Assembly: GCF_000308695.1 (NCBI RefSeq)
Contig: NZ_BAGG01000099.1
Location: 1 to 64,000, forward strand
From: Nocardia takedensis NBRC 100417
GTDB lineage: Bacteria > Actinomycetota > Actinomycetes > Mycobacteriales > Mycobacteriaceae
DNA: 64,000 bases
Reading direction: 5' to 3'
A program made the position numbers and the translations under genes. The notes beneath the pieces are model-generated. The model had not been told where the DNA came from, did not search any database, and worked only from the letters and a program-made list of their open reading frames with translations. Positions 1 to 7,433 of this stretch are shown here, piece after piece. Position 1 is the first letter of the stretch, and every line of letters starts with the position of its first letter.

Positions 1-382
1 CGCCGTCGGCGTAGCGATCACCGCGCGGAACGGCCGATTCCGGGGTCAGCGCCACCGGTTCGCCGCCCGGTGCGAGCCGGTACAGGCGCTGGTCGGCCCA
101 GTCGGTGAACCACAGCACGCCGTCGCGGACCCACCACGCCGCGCCGCCGTATTCGTGCACCGCCGTGCGCGCGTCCCGGCCCTCGGGCAGCAGATCCGTC
201 ACCGTCCCGTCGGCGGCGCGGCGCACGATCTGGGTCCGCCCGCCCTCGCCGGGCCTGCCCTCGGACCAGTAGACGTCCGTGCCGTCCACCCGCACCTCCC
301 CGAGTCGCACCGCCGCGGCGACGACGTGTTCGGAGGTGAGGGCAGTCGGCCAGGACCCGAAGGGCAGTTCGGTGGAAGTCAC
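1..382 (-). CDS. S9-family (prolyl oligopeptidase-type) peptidase, N-terminal part, cut by window edge
   Basis: The window edge truncates this gene; only about 127 N-terminal residues are present. The reading frame starts at a GTG (complement of 380-382) and runs left off the window. The visible part looks like the first blades of the beta-propeller found at the N-terminus of S9 dipeptidyl/acylaminoacyl peptidases: short segments such as VYWSEGRPGEGGR, VHEYGGAAWW and LWFTDWADQRLYRL are typical of that family. The catalytic alpha/beta-hydrolase domain would lie outside the window and cannot be checked. It starts 25 bases after the thiolase gene on the same strand and could be cotranscribed with it. 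The family call is fairly secure; the substrate is unknown. Confidence 0.8.
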   Translation of the reverse strand, partial: MTSTELPFGSWPTALTSEHVVAAAVRLGEVRVDGTDVYWSEGRPGEGGRTQIVRRAADGTVTDLLPEGRDARTAVHEYGGAAWWVRDGVLWFTDWADQRLYRLAPGGEPVALTPESAVPRGDRYADG

Positions 383-407
383 CCGGCTCAGGCTAGTCGG
401 GGCGGGA

Positions 408-1700
408 TCAGACCCGTTCGAGCACCGCCGACGCGCCGATGCCGCCCGCGGCGCAGATCCCCAGCAGCGCGGTCGATTTGCCGGTGCGGGCCAACTCGTT
501 GGCGACGGTGGTGACCATGCGCGCGCCGGTGGCGCCGAACGGGTGACCCAGCGACACCGAACCGCCGTGCACGTTGAGCCGATCGATGTCGACCTCGCCG
601 ACCGCCGTGTCGCGGTCGAGGCGGGTCTTGGCCCATTCGTCGCTGCCCAGCGCGCTCAGCACCGCCAGGGTCTGCGCGGCGAACGCCTCGTGGATGTCGA
701 CCAGGTCGACCTCGCCCAGGCTCAGCCCCGCCTTGTCCAGCGCGCGCGGCATGGAGATCGCGGGACCGATGAGCACCTGGTCGGTGGGGTCGACCGAGAC
801 GTAGCTCCAGGACCGGAAGGCGGCCAGCGGCTTGTAGCCCAGCGCCCGCGCGGCCTGCTCGCTCATCAGCAGCACCGCGGACGCGCCGTCGGTGAGCGGG
901 CTGGCGTTGCCCGCGGTGACGGTGCCGTTCTCGGCGAAGACCGGCTTCAGTTTCGCCAACTTCTCGACGCTGGCGCCCGCGCGGACGAGTCCGTCGCGGT
1001 CGATCTCCACGCCCTCGGGGGTGCGCACCCGCAGCACCTCGTCGTCGAAGCGGCCGGATTCGATCGCGGCGGCGGCGCGCTGGTGCGAGCGCGCGGCGAA
1101 GGCGTCCTGGTCGGCGCGGGAGATGCCGTGGATGCGCGCCATCTTCTCGGCCGATTCGCCCATCACCTCGCCGGTGGTGCGCTCGGCGATCTTGGGCCGG
1201 GTGGGCAGGATGTCGGTGAAGGGGGCGAGTTGGCGCAGCGCCGAGACGTAGTCCTTGGGCTTGGGCTTGCCCAGGGCGATCGGGGCGCCCGCGTGCACGA
1301 TCTTCTGCGGCAGTTTCACTTCGGCGTTGCTGGTGGAGTCGCTGCCGCCGGCGATCATGATGTCGTATTCGCCGCGTTCGATCGCGGCGACGGCCGAGGT
1401 GACCGCCTGCAATCCCGACGCGCACGCCCTGGTGACGGTGTAGCCCTCGCAGCCGGCGTCGAGCCCCAGGTCCAGGGCGATCTCGCGCGCGATGTTGGGG
1501 GCCGCGCTGGGCAGGATCACCCCGCCCCACACGATGGCCTGCACCTGACCGGCGGGCAGCGCGGTGCGTTCGAGCAGTCCGCGCACGGCGGCGTCGGCCA
1601 GTGCGATGGAATCCATTCGGGTGTAGTCGGTGAACGCCCGCAGGAACGGGGTCCGAGCACCGGAGACGACGACGGCACGGCGAGCGCCCTTGGTAGCCAT
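408..1700 (-). CDS. acetyl-CoA C-acyltransferase (thiolase, FadA2/FadI-like)
   Basis: 430-residue thiolase, the usual length for the family. It would cleave or condense 3-ketoacyl-CoA with CoA in fatty-acid beta-oxidation in the cytoplasm. The nucleophilic Cys93 sits in TRACASGLQAV, the conserved His lies in NVHGGSVSLGHPFGATGAR near the C-terminus, and the second catalytic Cys is in GICAAGGIGAS. The N-terminal pattern RRAVVVSGARTPF resembles the mycobacterial FadA2 type. The ATG at 1700 gives the expected N-terminus. A 20-base interrupted palindrome lies 31-50 bases upstream, so a TetR-type repressor may control it. No partner hydratase/dehydrogenase gene is adjacent; the exact substrate chain length is unknown. 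Confidence 0.9.
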   Translation of the reverse strand: MATKGARRAVVVSGARTPFLRAFTDYTRMDSIALADAAVRGLLERTALPAGQVQAIVWGGVILPSAAPNIAREIALDLGLDAGCEGYTVTRACASGLQAVTSAVAAIERGEYDIMIAGGSDSTSNAEVKLPQKIVHAGAPIALGKPKPKDYVSALRQLAPFTDILPTRPKIAERTTGEVMGESAEKMARIHGISRADQDAFAARSHQRAAAAIESGRFDDEVLRVRTPEGVEIDRDGLVRAGASVEKLAKLKPVFAENGTVTAGNASPLTDGASAVLLMSEQAARALGYKPLAAFRSWSYVSVDPTDQVLIGPAISMPRALDKAGLSLGEVDLVDIHEAFAAQTLAVLSALGSDEWAKTRLDRDTAVGEVDIDRLNVHGGSVSLGHPFGATGARMVTTVANELARTGKSTALLGICAAGGIGASAVLERV

Positions 1701-1730
1701 GGGGATTCCTTTCGAGAGACCTGCCCCACA

Positions 1731-1750
1731 AACTTACCGCGAGGTAAGTT
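1731..1750. promoter_or_regulatory. interrupted palindrome upstream of the thiolase, candidate TetR-type operator
   Basis: The arms AACTTACC and GGTAAGTT are perfect 8-base inverted repeats around a 4-base centre. The site lies 31 bases before the thiolase ATG, in the promoter/leader zone. Size and symmetry fit a TetR-family dimer; the cognate regulator is not adjacent. Confidence 0.6.
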
Positions 1751-1980
1751 CCAGGTCCACGGGGTGGCGCGGGTAACCGCCGGGTGCGTCGTTCGACGCG
1801 CCCGGCGATCCCCCCACCGCACCCACCCCGACCCGAGACGCGCCGCACGACTCAGCGATCCCCTCCGAATCCGCTGAGCCGGACTGCCGCGTTCTCGCAC
1901 GACGAAGCCGCTCATCCCGGCGAACGCCCCTGCTCGCCCCGGAATCCCGACGCGGTCGGTGGGCTTCGGCGCAGCAGTAC

Positions 1981-2062
1981 AGTAGCAATATTTCTACAAA
2001 CTTTTCAAATCTTTTCGATTAACTTGCCATCCAGTTGCCAGACCTCTACGCTGAGGCCCACT
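1981..2062 (+). promoter_or_regulatory. AT-rich promoter region of the HTH operon with a 10-base direct repeat
   Basis: This stretch is strikingly AT-rich for the window and lies directly before the first HTH gene. It contains the imperfect direct repeat CTTTTCAAAT / CTTTTCGATT at 2001-2020. A possible -35 TTGCCA (2024-2029) is followed after 17 bases by TACGCT (2047-2052), which would place transcription start almost at the ATG, that is, nearly leaderless. The rest of the interval between 1751 and 1980 shows no gene I can support. Confidence 0.4.
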
Positions 2063-2746
2063 ATGCAAAGCACTTCGGAGCTGTCGCGGCAGAAGCGCTT
2101 CGGCCGGATCATCAGAGAGCGGCGGGATCAACTCGGCCTCACCCAGATGCAGATCGGCGACCTGGGGGGACCCTCGGCTCCGACGATCCGCAAGATCGAG
2201 GACGGCGACGCCGCGATCAGCATCCACACGCTCAACAAACTCGACGCGCCGCTGAGGTGGCGGCCGGGCAGCGCGGCGCGCACCTACGCGGGCGGCAGCC
2301 CGACCGAGGAACACGTCGAACAGCGCGACGACGAATCGATCGTCTCCGGCCCCGACTCGATCCGCTTCGAGCTCTCCGACCTCACGGCGCTGCTCGCCGC
2401 CTCCGGCCGACTCACCGACGCCGTCGAACTCGGCGCCGTCGACCCGCGCATCGCCGCGGCCATCGCCGACCTCAACGGCGTCGTGTCGCGCCTGTCGGCC
2501 CGCTACGCCACCGCCATGCTCGAACGCAACGGCGGACCGGGACGCGATCTGCATCCGCTGGTCGAGATGGCCTTCGCCCACTTGCTCGAGGTGCCCGTCG
2601 CGGCGGGCGAACCGGACGAGATCGAGGAACGGCGCTACCGACGCTGGCTGGCCAGTCGCGTCACCGACATCGACGCGAGCACCGAGGCCCGCTTCCGCAG
2701 CCGATGGCTGGCCGCGCACGGCACATCGAGAAACGGCAGACAGTAG
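2063..2746 (+). CDS. XRE-family helix-turn-helix protein with unknown C-terminal domain
   Basis: 227 residues. The first 70 residues form an HTH: RFGRIIRERRDQLGLTQMQ, then PSAPTIRKIEDG and ISIHTLNKLDAPL, the usual spacing of an XRE/Cro domain. The remainder is an acidic, alanine-rich helical region without a family I recognise. I chose the ATG at 2063 because the HTH begins just after it and the AT-rich promoter sits immediately upstream; further upstream codons in this frame belong to non-coding sequence. The next gene starts at or within a few bases of its stop codon, so the two are coupled. It probably regulates its own operon together with the EspR-like and ImmA-like genes. Confidence 0.75.
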   Translation: MQSTSELSRQKRFGRIIRERRDQLGLTQMQIGDLGGPSAPTIRKIEDGDAAISIHTLNKLDAPLRWRPGSAARTYAGGSPTEEHVEQRDDESIVSGPDSIRFELSDLTALLAASGRLTDAVELGAVDPRIAAAIADLNGVVSRLSARYATAMLERNGGPGRDLHPLVEMAFAHLLEVPVAAGEPDEIEERRYRRWLASRVTDIDASTEARFRSRWLAAHGTSRNGRQ

Positions 2747-2751
2747 TGAAG

Positions 2752-3192
2752 ATGGTGATGGACATGACCGACAGCACGCGCAACGGTCTGGAGCTCAGCG
2801 ACAAGATCAACCGCCTTTTCGAGACCATGCGGCCGCGGTCGGCGCCGCAGCGCAGCACCTCCTCGGTGGCCGAACAGGTCAGCGGCGCGCTGCGCCGCGC
2901 GATCCCCACCGATCACATCGACCGCATGCGCGCGGGCGCGTTCGACGACCGCGCGACCGAAGCGGCCGAACCGGAGGTCCTGGCCGCCATCGCCCAGTGT
3001 TTCGGCGTCAAACCGGATTACCTGACCACCACCGGGCCCTCGGCGGCGGCCATCGACCGCGAACTGGAACTGCTCGCCACCATGCGCGACGCCAACGTCG
3101 CCAGCATCGCGCTGCGCGGTTCCGAGGTGGACCCGGCCCGGCTGGCCCGACTGATCCAGAGCACCGAAGACGTCCCGCCGACGAGTCGGTAG
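2752..3192 (+). CDS. EspR-like nucleoid-associated HTH regulator
   Basis: About 146 residues. The segment LSDKINRLFETMRP, the later PEVLAAIAQCFGVKPDYL and ELELLATMRDANVASIALR align well with the mycobacterial regulator EspR (its LNRLFDTV, MAALANFFRIKAAYF and ELQWLCTMRDDGVRRIAQR segments, recalled from memory). EspR is a DNA-bridging regulator of the ESX-1 locus. Candidate starts are GTG 2746 (overlapping the previous stop), ATG 2752, ATG 2758 and ATG 2764; none has a clear Shine-Dalgarno, and 2764 fits the family N-terminus best. It sits between an XRE gene and an ImmA-like protease, so here it is more likely a local regulator; no ESX gene is in the window. Confidence 0.75.
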   Translation: MVMDMTDSTRNGLELSDKINRLFETMRPRSAPQRSTSSVAEQVSGALRRAIPTDHIDRMRAGAFDDRATEAAEPEVLAAIAQCFGVKPDYLTTTGPSAAAIDRELELLATMRDANVASIALRGSEVDPARLARLIQSTEDVPPTSR

Positions 3193-3247
3193 CATCGTCA
3201 CCTACACGGGGGGCGTAGCGCCGAACAGTTGTAGGAGATCGCGTCGC

Positions 3248-3772
3248 ATGGCCGGTATGGACACCCGGTTCCGGGAACTGTCCCGGGAAGTCCCCCTTCC
3301 GCAACCCTGGGATCTGACCGCCTATCTCGCGGCGGTCGCCGACTATCGCGACCGTCCCATCACCTTGCATCCGGTCGACACCGCCGTCCTGGTCGGCACC
3401 GGCTGCGGCACCGGCAGCGGGCTGTGGATCGCCAAGAAGGACAGCGACGTCATCGTCTACGGCGCGGACGCCACCGAATGGCACGCCGAACACATCGTCG
3501 CCCACGAACTCGGGCACATGCTGCTCGGCCACGGCCCGGCCCCCGACCGGGACGCCGACCTGCCCAACGCCGAAACCCTCGCTGCCGTCACCGAATTGCT
3601 GCCCTCCATCGCCCCGGAGTCCATCCGGCACGTGCTGGGCCGCACCGACTACGGCAGCATGCGCGAACGCGACGCCGAGACCTTCGCCGACATGGTGATG
3701 TTGCAGGCGATGCGCTCCCAGCGCCGCGACTCGCTGCTGCACCGGACCTTCTTCCGCGACCGGCGGCACTAG
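3248..3772 (+). CDS. ImmA/IrrE-family metallo-endopeptidase
   Basis: 174 residues, with the zinc motif HELGH at residues 86-90 inside AEHIVAHELGHMLLGHGP; a downstream acidic stretch with ERDAETFADMVM (around residue 140) is where the third ligand is expected. The family cleaves or releases XRE-type repressors, as ImmA does with ImmR and IrrE with DdrO. The ATG at 3248 has an AGGAG at 3233-3237. It is the third gene of a co-oriented set after an XRE protein and an EspR-like protein, so one of those is the likely substrate; this is inference. A strong hairpin follows the stop. Confidence 0.85.
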   Translation: MAGMDTRFRELSREVPLPQPWDLTAYLAAVADYRDRPITLHPVDTAVLVGTGCGTGSGLWIAKKDSDVIVYGADATEWHAEHIVAHELGHMLLGHGPAPDRDADLPNAETLAAVTELLPSIAPESIRHVLGRTDYGSMRERDAETFADMVMLQAMRSQRRDSLLHRTFFRDRRH

Positions 3773-3788
3773 CCGCCCGATACACGGC

Positions 3789-3820
3789 GAGGCCCGGCCG
3801 CGCGACGCGGGCCGGGCCTC
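3789..3820. terminator. bidirectional hairpin terminator between the ImmA-like gene and hpf
   Basis: GAGGCCCGGCC (3789-3799) pairs perfectly with GGCCGGGCCTC (3810-3820) over a 10-base loop. It lies between two convergent genes, 16 bases after one stop and 12 before the other. There is no T-tract, as is common for actinobacterial terminators. Confidence 0.7.
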
Positions 3821-3832
3821 GGTGTCGAGGTG

Positions 3833-4573
3833 TCAGGTCAGGCGGATCAGCCCGTAGTCGAAGGCATGCCTGCGATACACGACCGACGGACGATCGGTCG
3901 CGCGGTCGTGGAAGAGGAAGAAGTCGTGACCGACGAGCTCCATCTGGTAGAGGGCGTCGTCGACCGACATCGGGGTCGCGGAGTGCACTTTGGTGCGCAC
4001 GATGTGGCCGGGACCGGCCTCGTAGTCCGGCGACAGCGCCGATGTGTCGGCGCGCTCGCCCGGGTGCGTGTGGGCGGCGTCGCCGTTGGTGAGCGCGAAC
4101 AGGTGATCGTCGACCAGATCGGCGGTCGCCTCGGCGACCGAGACCGGGGTCTTCTCCCCGTAGTGCACCCGCCTGCGGTCCTTGGTGCGACGAAGGCGAC
4201 TCTCCAACTTGGAGGTCACCGACTCCAGCGCGGCGTAGAAACTGTCCGCGCACGCCTCGGCGCGAACCACGGGACCCTTACCGCGCGCGGTGATCTCGAC
4301 GCGCTGGCAACTCTTGCGTTGACGACGGTTGCGTTCGTGGAACAGTTCGACGTCGAAGAGGAAGATCGACGGATCGAAGCGTTCCAGACGGGAAAGCTTC
4401 TCCGCGACGTAGACGCGGAAATGATCGGGCACCTCGACGTTGCGGCCCTTGACCACGACGTCCGCGCGCGGGGCCTTGGGCTCCCGCTCCGCCTCGGGTG
4501 ACTCGGCTGATTCGAACGTGCCCGTGTCGAGCATCGAAGGATCTTGCACTGAAGGTCGTGAAGAAGTCGTCAC
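3833..4573 (-). CDS. hpf: ribosome hibernation-promoting factor, long form
   Basis: 246 residues, the length of long-form HPF. The N-terminal RaiA-like ribosome-binding domain covers about residues 38-135 (ADVVVKGRNVEVPDHFRVYVAEK onward, in short pieces KLSRLERF and VEITARGKG). The C-terminal dimerisation domain covers about 190-246 and ends in the typical HDFFLFHDRATDRPSVVYRR pattern. It would dimerise 70S ribosomes into inactive 100S particles during stasis. The gene lies at the conserved hpf-comF-lpqB-mtrBA locus. In M. tuberculosis, secA1 would be expected on its far side; here the accessory HTH/protease set is found instead. The start could be a few codons further in. Confidence 0.95.
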   Translation of the reverse strand: MTTSSRPSVQDPSMLDTGTFESAESPEAEREPKAPRADVVVKGRNVEVPDHFRVYVAEKLSRLERFDPSIFLFDVELFHERNRRQRKSCQRVEITARGKGPVVRAEACADSFYAALESVTSKLESRLRRTKDRRRVHYGEKTPVSVAEATADLVDDHLFALTNGDAAHTHPGERADTSALSPDYEAGPGHIVRTKVHSATPMSVDDALYQMELVGHDFFLFHDRATDRPSVVYRRHAFDYGLIRLT

Positions 4574-4835
4574 GCGTACCTCCCGGATCTGGCCGCACGG
4601 CCTGATTCCCGTGCGGCGGGGTCGATCCGCGCCGAGCGAGTTCTGATCCGGCCGAACCTGATGACCGGTGGACCCGTCGTGGTCACTCCTGGGGCATGTC
4701 CGCCCTGCTCACGTCGGGGAATCGCACGGCACGAAGTTGTCCGTTGCGCCACCTCCCAACTCCCGGTTCGGTGTGTGTCCGCGACGGTAGTACGCCGACG
4801 GGCAGTCCGCCAGTTTTCACGCGAATTTTCCCGAG

Positions 4836-5495
4836 TCAAGCGGCGCAGGTCACCAGCACGACATCCGGGCGGGCTCCCGCGCGGGTCAGCGCGCGTACCG
4901 ATTCGCGCGCGGTGGCCCCGGTCGTCGCCACATCGTCGAGCAGGACTACCTCGACGTTCGCGCACGTCGGCCAGGGTGGCCGCCACCCGGGCGACACCCG
5001 GACCCGACCCTGCAGATTGCGGCGGCGTTGCGTCGAGGTCAACCCGACCGAGTCGCGGACCCCCGGCGAGAGGCACAGGATCGGAAGCACCTGGCTATCA
5101 CTCAGCCACCGCGCCGCGGCGTGCGCCGCGCGCAGGACCGGATCGCCGCCGCGCCGCCGAGCCGCCGCACGGCGACTCGGCGCCGGAATCAGCGCCAGAG
5201 CGCTTCCGGGCGTGCGCATCCCGGACAGCGCCGCGGCCGTGGCCCGGCCGATCGGCTCGGCCAGATCGCGGCGACCGCGCTCCTTGGCCGCGAGCACCGC
5301 ACGTCGCGCGGGACCGGCGTAGGGCGCCAGCGCCCAGCAGGGCACGCCCGGGTCCAGCCGGGGACGGATACGGATCGGTCCCGCGTCCAACGCGCGGGCG
5401 CATTCGGAGCACCAGGCGAGGCCGGGCAGGCCGCAGCCACCGCAGGACAGCGGCAGGACGAGGTCGAGCAAGGTGCGCATCGCCCGAGTGTGCAC
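4836..5495 (-). CDS. comF: ComF-family protein (phosphoribosyltransferase-like)
   Basis: 219 residues. The N-terminus carries a four-cysteine zinc knuckle (Cys18, Cys21, Cys29, Cys32 in SCGGCGLPGLAWCSEC). The C-terminus has the PRPP-binding type I phosphoribosyltransferase loop VVLLDDVATTGAT around residues 188-200. In naturally competent bacteria ComF takes part in DNA uptake; its role in actinomycetes is unclear. An internal ATG at 5480 (MRTLLDLV) is an equally plausible start. The position next to lpqB-mtrB-mtrA matches the mycobacterial order. Confidence 0.9.
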   Translation of the reverse strand: MHTRAMRTLLDLVLPLSCGGCGLPGLAWCSECARALDAGPIRIRPRLDPGVPCWALAPYAGPARRAVLAAKERGRRDLAEPIGRATAAALSGMRTPGSALALIPAPSRRAAARRRGGDPVLRAAHAAARWLSDSQVLPILCLSPGVRDSVGLTSTQRRRNLQGRVRVSPGWRPPWPTCANVEVVLLDDVATTGATARESVRALTRAGARPDVVLVTCAA

Positions 5496-5499
5496 CCGG

Positions 5500-5627
5500 G
5501 CACCGACATCCCGGTTCGGCCGTGCTCCGATACCCCGTCCGGCCCGGGCTGGACATCTCAGCCCCGCCCGAACACCGGCATCCCGGCCCGAACTCCGGCA
5601 CCTCGGTCCCGCCCGGGCACCGACACC
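5500..5627. repeat. degenerate tandem repeats of about 22-26 bases between comF and lpqB
   Basis: Units resembling GCCCGGGCACCGACATCCCG recur around 5507, 5548, 5571, 5590 and 5613, each with a CCG-rich head and a variable GACATC/GGCATC/GACACC core. The array fills the interval between lpqB and comF and its last unit abuts the lpqB stop. No gene is supported here. Confidence 0.55.
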
Positions 5628-7433
5628 TCAGCCCGGCAGCACCGGGACGGCGTTCTCCCCCAGTCCGGGGACCTCGCGCCAGTACGGTTCGCCGCCGTCG
5701 GGGTTGCTGGTCAGTTCCAGCACCGCACGCGAATCCGCGACGTACTGGTGTTCCAGCGAGACGCTGACCGAGCGCACCGGCGGAGTCAGGTTGCGTCCGG
5801 TCAGCGGCAGCAGGCCCGACCCGTCGATCTGCACGGTGCGCACCGGGTCGACATTGCCTTGGAAGGCGATGAAGATCGTGTCGCCGCCGAGCCAGTTCAC
5901 CGACACCGCGGGCGTGCCGACGTCCACGGCCACCGGGATCGGCGAGTTCAGGGCGTACTTGCCGTCCGGTTTGCGGACCGCGACGGCGACGTAGACCTTG
6001 CCGTCGGCGATCAGCACCGCGCGCACGCCTGCCCGCGAGATCCGCACCTCGGTGATCGGCAGGCGCAGCCCTTCCGAGCCCGAGGTCAGGCCGGAGATGT
6101 CGACGTCCTCGAGCGAGACCGTGCCGGTGCCGCGGTCGTTGACCACCCGGATGACCCGCTCGCCGTCGATGACCGCCCACGCCGCACTGCCGTCGGCGGT
6201 CCAGGAGGGTCTGCTGATCGTGGTGCCCTCGGCCACGGGGAACTGGGTGCCGCCGTAGTTGCCGACCATCAGCGTGCGCGGCGGTTCCGGGGCCGGGCGG
6301 CCCGCGTCGGCCACCGCGGCGACGAACTGGCCGTCAGGGGTCAGCGCCGCCGACTGGAGGTTGCTGACCGCGCCGAAGTAGCCGGGCGCGGGCTGGATGC
6401 CGTCGGCGTCGACCTCGACCAGCGACCCCTGGCGCAGCGCGTGCAGGCCGACGCGGTTCTGGGCGATGAATTCCGGGCTCAACTGCTGGACGTCGGCCGC
6501 CGACCACCCGTTGGCGGCGTAGCGGTCGTCGAGCGGACGCCCGTCGGCGAGCAGGACGTACGGACCGAGGATGTCGGCCCTTGCCAAGGTCAGCACCACC
6601 TGGGCGGCCAGCAGTTCGCGGTCGCGTGGGGCCAGCGCCGAGGCCCCCGCGAAATCGATCCTGACCCCGCCGAGACCGACGCCGACCTCTTCGGGGTCGC
6701 CGTTGGCCTTGGTGATCGGCCCGCGCAGCGACACCGGGGGCGCGAGATTGTTGCGGACCACGGGAGCCAGGCCGGGCTGCGGCCCCTCGACCAGCAGCGT
6801 CATCAGGCGCTGAGTCAGCTGGTTCTTGGGCGAGGACACCCAGCGCAGGTCCGGCACCACCGCCGACCCGGACTGTTCGGCGAAGTAGAGCATGTAGCGG
6901 CGATAGGACTTGGCGAAGGCCGTCTCGTCCATCACCACGCCGTCGGGCAGATCCGCGATCCGCCACTCCCCGCCGACCTTGCTCATCTCGATCTTGTACT
7001 CCAGCGGCGGACCCTCGATGGCCCGGTACGCACCGTCCGGCGCGATTTCGGCGACCCGCTGCGCGCGGATGCGGTAGGTCGCGGTGTCCTCGGCCCTGGA
7101 CTCGAGCAGTGTGTCGGGCCGGTCGACGATCACCGTGCTGGTGGTGTCGTCCCACCGGGCGTCGGCCGCCGGGGTCAGGTACTGCCGGGCGGCCGCGTGC
7201 CGGTTGGCCGGATCGGCGGTGGCCTGGAGGAAATCGCGCAGCAGCAGGCCGGGATCGCGGCCGAGCGCGGGCGGAACCGGCCCTTCGGAGGTCGGTTCCT
7301 GGTTGATGGTGCCCAACGCTTGCGGGGCCGAGGACTCCGGCAGGCTCGCGCACCCGCCCAGCATCGCGACGACCAGCGCCAGCACCCCGAGCAACAGCGG
7401 GTGACGACGCGAGAGTCGGACAGACACGGTCAT
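5628..7433 (-). CDS. lpqB: LpqB, lipoprotein of the MtrAB system
   Basis: 601 residues. The N-terminus is a lipoprotein signal: basic residues, a hydrophobic stretch and a lipobox ending in LGGC with the acylated Cys28. The following extracytoplasmic part contains a GerMN-like region (about residues 60-300) and a beta-propeller-like C-terminal half. LpqB interacts with the MtrB sensor and modulates MtrA phosphorylation and cell-wall homeostasis in mycobacteria. The ATG at 7433 overlaps the mtrB stop in an ATGA, indicating translational coupling. Both the family and the context are diagnostic. Confidence 0.95.
   Translation of the reverse strand: MTVSVRLSRRHPLLLGVLALVVAMLGGCASLPESSAPQALGTINQEPTSEGPVPPALGRDPGLLLRDFLQATADPANRHAAARQYLTPAADARWDDTTSTVIVDRPDTLLESRAEDTATYRIRAQRVAEIAPDGAYRAIEGPPLEYKIEMSKVGGEWRIADLPDGVVMDETAFAKSYRRYMLYFAEQSGSAVVPDLRWVSSPKNQLTQRLMTLLVEGPQPGLAPVVRNNLAPPVSLRGPITKANGDPEEVGVGLGGVRIDFAGASALAPRDRELLAAQVVLTLARADILGPYVLLADGRPLDDRYAANGWSAADVQQLSPEFIAQNRVGLHALRQGSLVEVDADGIQPAPGYFGAVSNLQSAALTPDGQFVAAVADAGRPAPEPPRTLMVGNYGGTQFPVAEGTTISRPSWTADGSAAWAVIDGERVIRVVNDRGTGTVSLEDVDISGLTSGSEGLRLPITEVRISRAGVRAVLIADGKVYVAVAVRKPDGKYALNSPIPVAVDVGTPAVSVNWLGGDTIFIAFQGNVDPVRTVQIDGSGLLPLTGRNLTPPVRSVSVSLEHQYVADSRAVLELTSNPDGGEPYWREVPGLGENAVPVLPG

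Noticed and set aside
279..1877. Long plus-strand frame across the thiolase gene
   Set aside because: It lies antisense to a clear thiolase with intact catalytic motifs; long opposite frames are usual in very GC-rich DNA.
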